This document shows positions 6,768 through 9,353 of a stretch of DNA of 9,353 bases, one piece after another; positions within the stretch are counted from its first letter, which is position 1, and each line of letters opens with the position of its first letter. Position numbers and translations under genes: made by a program. The stretch spans positions 1-9,353 of the forward strand of contig CAIZKA010000557.1 of assembly GCA_903933395.1 (NCBI GenBank). The letters run 5' to 3'. Origin of the DNA: an uncultured beta proteobacterium. GTDB lineage: Bacteria; Pseudomonadota; Gammaproteobacteria; Burkholderiales; Rhodocyclaceae. A model generated the notes under the pieces. It did not search any database. It saw only the letters and a list, made by a program, of their open reading frames with translations, and was not told the DNA's origin.

Positions 6768-6797
6768 GCCGGGTATCGATTGCCCTCGATACCCGGC
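6768..6797 (+). terminator. Intercistronic hairpin between dctP and dctQ, without a full T tract
   Basis: GCCGGGTATCGA (6768-6779) pairs perfectly with TCGATACCCGGC (6786-6797) around a 6-base loop. It is followed by TTCTTCG rather than a T run, so it should terminate only partly or act as a stop for 3' exonucleases. Such a hairpin would raise binding-protein yield over the membrane subunits, a usual need in TRAP operons. Confidence 0.65.
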
Positions 6798-6858
6798 TTC
6801 TTCGCTCGCGAGATGATCTCGGCGGGCAGATACTGTTGTCCATCTCCGGAGATTTTCA

Positions 6859-7380
6859 ATGGCTGATGCCCTCTACACGGATTCGCAAGCGCGTCCGGAC
6901 GCTCTGGTCGGGCGGATTCTGAACTCGGTTTGCCGGGCATTCGCGGTCGGTGCTGGCGTCATGCTGATTCTGATGGCGCTGATGTCCTTGTACAGCATAG
7001 TTGGTCGCAGTATTGGCGGCGCGATTGTCGGTGACTACGAATTGGTGCAGATCATGTCCGCCATTGCGGTCTCGATGACCTTGCCCTTTTGCCAGATGAT
7101 CCGCGGTCATGTGATCGTTGATTTCTTCACCACGGCGCTGCCGGCAAAGGCAAACAAGTCACTGGACATTGTCGCCAGCTTGGTCCTGGCGATCGCATCG
7201 TTTCTGCTGACCTGGCGCATAGGCACCGGAATGACTGAAATGTTTGGCAACGGCGATGCTTCCATGCTGTTGAATATTCCCACCTGGCTGGGCTATGCCC
7301 CCATGGTGCCATCCTTCTTTTTGCTCGGCTGCGCGGCGCTTTATACGGCCTGGGTCGATTTCACCGGAGCACGCGCATGA
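6859..7380 (+). CDS. dctQ: TRAP transporter small membrane subunit, DctQ family
   Basis: This small integral membrane subunit associates with DctM and is needed for TRAP transport. It has 173 residues with four predicted membrane segments, around 29-50, 62-80, 102-120 and 148-168. Family marks are GDYELVQ (58-64), RGHVIVDFF (82-90) in the loop after the second segment, and LNIPTWLGYAPM (138-149) before the last. The ATG at 6859 follows GGAGA (6848-6852). The gene lies 107 bases after dctP, with the hairpin between them, and its stop overlaps the dctM start as ATGA (7377-7380), which implies translational coupling. Confidence 0.93.
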   Translation: MADALYTDSQARPDALVGRILNSVCRAFAVGAGVMLILMALMSLYSIVGRSIGGAIVGDYELVQIMSAIAVSMTLPFCQMIRGHVIVDFFTTALPAKANKSLDIVASLVLAIASFLLTWRIGTGMTEMFGNGDASMLLNIPTWLGYAPMVPSFFLLGCAALYTAWVDFTGARA

Positions 7381-8693
7381 CTGGCATCGAACAAGGCATG
7401 TTGATCGGCAGTCTGATGCTGCTGCTGCTGGCATTGCGCATGCACATCGCGATGGCAATGTTCGTGGCTGGCTCCATTGGCTACATCTGGGTCGCTGGTC
7501 CCGCCCCACTTCTGAACTACTACAAGAACGTGGCGTACGCGCGCTACTCGATCTACGATCTGTCGGTGGTGCCTTTGTTTCTGCTGATGGGCCAGTTCGC
7601 CACTCACGGGGGCCTCTCCAAGGCGCTGTTTCGCGCCGGCAATACCATGATCGGCCACTGGCGAGGCGGCATGGCCATGGCGGCAGTCGGCGCCTGCGCG
7701 GGTTTTGGCGCCATCTGTGGTTCTTCCTTGGCGACTGCGGCGACCATGGGCCAGGTGGCACTACCGGAACTGCGCAACCACAAGTACTCGGGCCGACTGG
7801 CCACTGCGGCGCTGGCAGCAGGTGGCACTCTGGGCATTCTGATTCCGCCCTCGGTGCCTCTGGTGATCTATGCCATTCTTACCGAGCAGAACATCGCAAA
7901 GCTTTTTATGGCGGCCTTCATCCCTGGCATTATCGCCATGACCGGTTACATGGTCGTCATAGCGATCATCGCACGCATGGACCCGATAGCCGCACCGGCC
8001 GGCGAGAAGTGTTCCTGGGCGGAGCGCCTGGCCGCCCTGATCGATACCTGGCCGGTCATGCTGATTTTTGCTGCCGTGATCGGCGGTATATACGCCGGCT
8101 TCTTCACGCCCACCGAAGCGGCATCTATTGGCACCCTGGCTACCGGCTATGTCGCGTGGCGCTCGGGAGGTCTCGGCAAGAAGGCTTTTCTTGCCTGCCT
8201 CTACGGCACGTCGCAAGCCACGGCGATGATCTTCCTCATCCTGCTCGGCGCCGACATCATGAACGTGTTCCTGGCGCTGACGCAGATGCCCTCCGAACTG
8301 GCGAAGTGGGTGGTCGGTCTTGGCTTTTCGCCGCTGCTGATCCTGTTCGTAATTATCTGCATCTACCTGTTCCTCGGTTGCATCATGGACAGCCTGTCGA
8401 TGCTGCTGCTGACCATCCCGATCTTCTTCCCGATCATCATGGGTACCGACTACTGGGGCATGGATCCGGAAAGCAAGGCGATCTGGTTCGGCATTCTGGC
8501 CCTGATGGTGGTGGAAATCGGCCTGATCACGCCGCCGGTGGGGATGAATGTATTCATCATCAGCAGCATGGCCAAGGAGGTGCCGATGAAGGAAACCTTC
8601 AAGGGCATCGTGCCTTTTCTTGCGTCCGATATGTTGCGGATTGCGCTGCTGGTGTTCTTCCCGTCGGTGGTGCTGGTTGCCTTGCGGTTTTAG
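7377..8693 (+). CDS. dctM: TRAP transporter large membrane subunit, DctM family
   Basis: This transport subunit of the TRAP carrier is thought to couple substrate entry to a cation gradient. It has 438 residues, normal for the family, and is hydrophobic throughout, with roughly a dozen segments. Two related family motifs appear, one in each half: TLGILIPPSVPLVIYA (around 151-166) and GLITPPVGMNVF near the C-terminus. FFTPTEAASIG in the middle is also characteristic. The ATG at 7377 overlaps the dctQ stop by four bases. It is the last gene of the TRAP unit, and a terminator follows 45 bases later. There is no frameshift or truncation. Confidence 0.95.
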   Translation: MTGIEQGMLIGSLMLLLLALRMHIAMAMFVAGSIGYIWVAGPAPLLNYYKNVAYARYSIYDLSVVPLFLLMGQFATHGGLSKALFRAGNTMIGHWRGGMAMAAVGACAGFGAICGSSLATAATMGQVALPELRNHKYSGRLATAALAAGGTLGILIPPSVPLVIYAILTEQNIAKLFMAAFIPGIIAMTGYMVVIAIIARMDPIAAPAGEKCSWAERLAALIDTWPVMLIFAAVIGGIYAGFFTPTEAASIGTLATGYVAWRSGGLGKKAFLACLYGTSQATAMIFLILLGADIMNVFLALTQMPSELAKWVVGLGFSPLLILFVIICIYLFLGCIMDSLSMLLLTIPIFFPIIMGTDYWGMDPESKAIWFGILALMVVEIGLITPPVGMNVFIISSMAKEVPMKETFKGIVPFLASDMLRIALLVFFPSVVLVALRF

Positions 8694-8737
8694 AACAGAG
8701 GCCCGGAGTCGGCGTTCGCGATACGGCGCCATGGAAC

Positions 8738-8769
8738 AAAAAGCCCGCGTGAAGCGGGCTTTTTGTTTT
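8738..8769. terminator. Bidirectional terminator between dctM and boxA
   Basis: AAAAAGCCCGC (8738-8748) pairs with GCGGGCTTTTT (8754-8764) around a GTGAA loop, with further T bases to 8769. A-rich and T-rich flanks on either side let it serve the plus-strand dctM and the minus-strand boxA, whose stop lies 33 bases beyond it. The stem has the same sequence as that of the terminator at 5448-5474. Confidence 0.92.
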
Positions 8770-8796
8770 CAAGGCGACCGAAAGAGTCAGAAGTGG

Positions 8797-9353
8797 TCAA
8801 TAGGTTTCCACGTGATAACGGCCCTGTTGCAGCAACTCCGCCTGCAGGGTTTTCCAGTTCAGGCCGTGGTTTGAGCAGGCATCGCTGAAGGCCTCGTCGA
8901 CGCCTTGTTCCATGCCCTTCAAGCCGCACAGGTAGACATAGGTGTTGTCGTCGCGCAGCAGGCGTACCACCTCGTCGGCACGTGCACGGATCAGGTCCTG
9001 GACATATTGCCGGGGCTGCTCTGGAACACGTGAAAAGGCCAGGTTGATGTCGATGAATTCTTTCGGCAATCTTGTCAGCGGACCGAAGTAGGGCAGTTCG
9101 CCCGGAGTGCGGGCGCCGAAGAACAGCATCAACTTGCCGTCTTCCTTGGGTAGCGATTTGCGGCGGCGACGCTCCGTCATCGCCCGCATCGGCGCGGAGC
9201 CGGTGCCGGTGCAGATCATCAGCAGATTGCTGCCGGGGTGGTTGGGCATCAGGAAGCTGGTGCCGTAGGGACCGACGATATTGCCCTTGGCGCCCTTCTT
9301 CAGGTCACAGAGGAAGTTCGACGCCACGCCACGCCCCGGTGTGCCGTCGTGCT
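8797..9353 (-). CDS. boxA: Benzoyl-CoA 2,3-epoxidase reductase subunit BoxA, C-terminal part
   Basis: BoxA passes electrons from NADPH to the diiron oxygenase BoxB, which epoxidises the ring of benzoyl-CoA in the aerobic box pathway. The gene runs off the right edge: 184 complete codons are visible, and the frame is open to the edge, so the GTG at 9327 is not the start. The visible part is a plant-type ferredoxin-NADP reductase module: VASNFLCDL (FAD region), ICTGTGSAPMRAM (NADP pyrophosphate loop), VYLCGLKGMEQGVDEAF, and a terminal tyrosine in HVETY of the kind that stacks on the flavin. The ferredoxin-type iron-sulfur domain known in BoxA would lie outside the window. A related epoxidase reductase is the main alternative, but the C-terminus fits BoxA well. 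It is the last gene of its own unit and converges on dctM. Confidence 0.85.
   Translation of the reverse strand, partial: HDGTPGRGVASNFLCDLKKGAKGNIVGPYGTSFLMPNHPGSNLLMICTGTGSAPMRAMTERRRRKSLPKEDGKLMLFFGARTPGELPYFGPLTRLPKEFIDINLAFSRVPEQPRQYVQDLIRARADEVVRLLRDDNTYVYLCGLKGMEQGVDEAFSDACSNHGLNWKTLQAELLQQGRYHVETY

Noticed and set aside
5819..6940. Antisense open frame of 373 codons opposite dctP
   Set aside because: It is a shadow of the dctP coding sequence and runs across the dctP-dctQ hairpin.
7295..8752. Plus-strand open frame of 485 codons overlapping dctQ and dctM
   Set aside because: It is an out-of-frame reading of dctM with a low-complexity, His/Arg/Gly-rich translation; the dctM frame carries all family motifs.

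Overview
The window looks like chromosomal DNA of a GC-rich betaproteobacterium, most likely of the Azoarcus/Thauera/Aromatoleum group or another Rhodocyclales. This rests on protein style and on gene company, not on any marker gene. It is an aromatic-acid (probably benzoate) uptake region beside the aerobic benzoyl-CoA (box) pathway.

Layout. Positions 1-66 are the tail of an unidentified plus-strand gene, possibly an AMP-forming acyl-CoA ligase. Positions 88-4120 are a branched-chain-amino-acid-type (HAAT) ABC transporter operon: livH-like permease, a GC-rich palindromic spacer, livM-like permease, livG-like ATPase, and a livF-like ATPase carrying an extra N-terminal hemerythrin domain. After a 157-base gap comes the matching periplasmic binding protein (4278-5429), closed by a strong terminator. 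A 287-base intergenic region holds a promoter whose -10 overlaps a palindromic operator candidate. A complete TRAP transporter follows: dctP-type binding protein (5717-6751), a 12-bp-stem hairpin, then dctQ and dctM (6859-8693), which overlap by four bases. A bidirectional terminator separates dctM from a convergent minus-strand gene. That gene is the C-terminal part of boxA, the reductase of benzoyl-CoA 2,3-epoxidase, and it runs off the right edge.

How the parts fit. Two unrelated high-affinity uptake systems, one ATP-driven and one driven by an ion gradient, sit next to a gene for O2-dependent benzoyl-CoA breakdown. The simplest reading is that one or both import benzoate or a related aromatic acid for CoA activation and epoxidation.

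The standout is the hemerythrin-LivF fusion (2807-4120). All six expected diiron ligands are present in H...HxxxE...H...HxxxE order, joined by a short linker to a complete ABC ATPase. Hemerythrin-like domains bind O2 or respond to redox or iron state, so uptake may be tied directly to oxygen or redox status in an organism that must choose between oxygen-dependent and oxygen-independent routes for aromatics. The fusion is read directly from sequence; the sensing role is inference.
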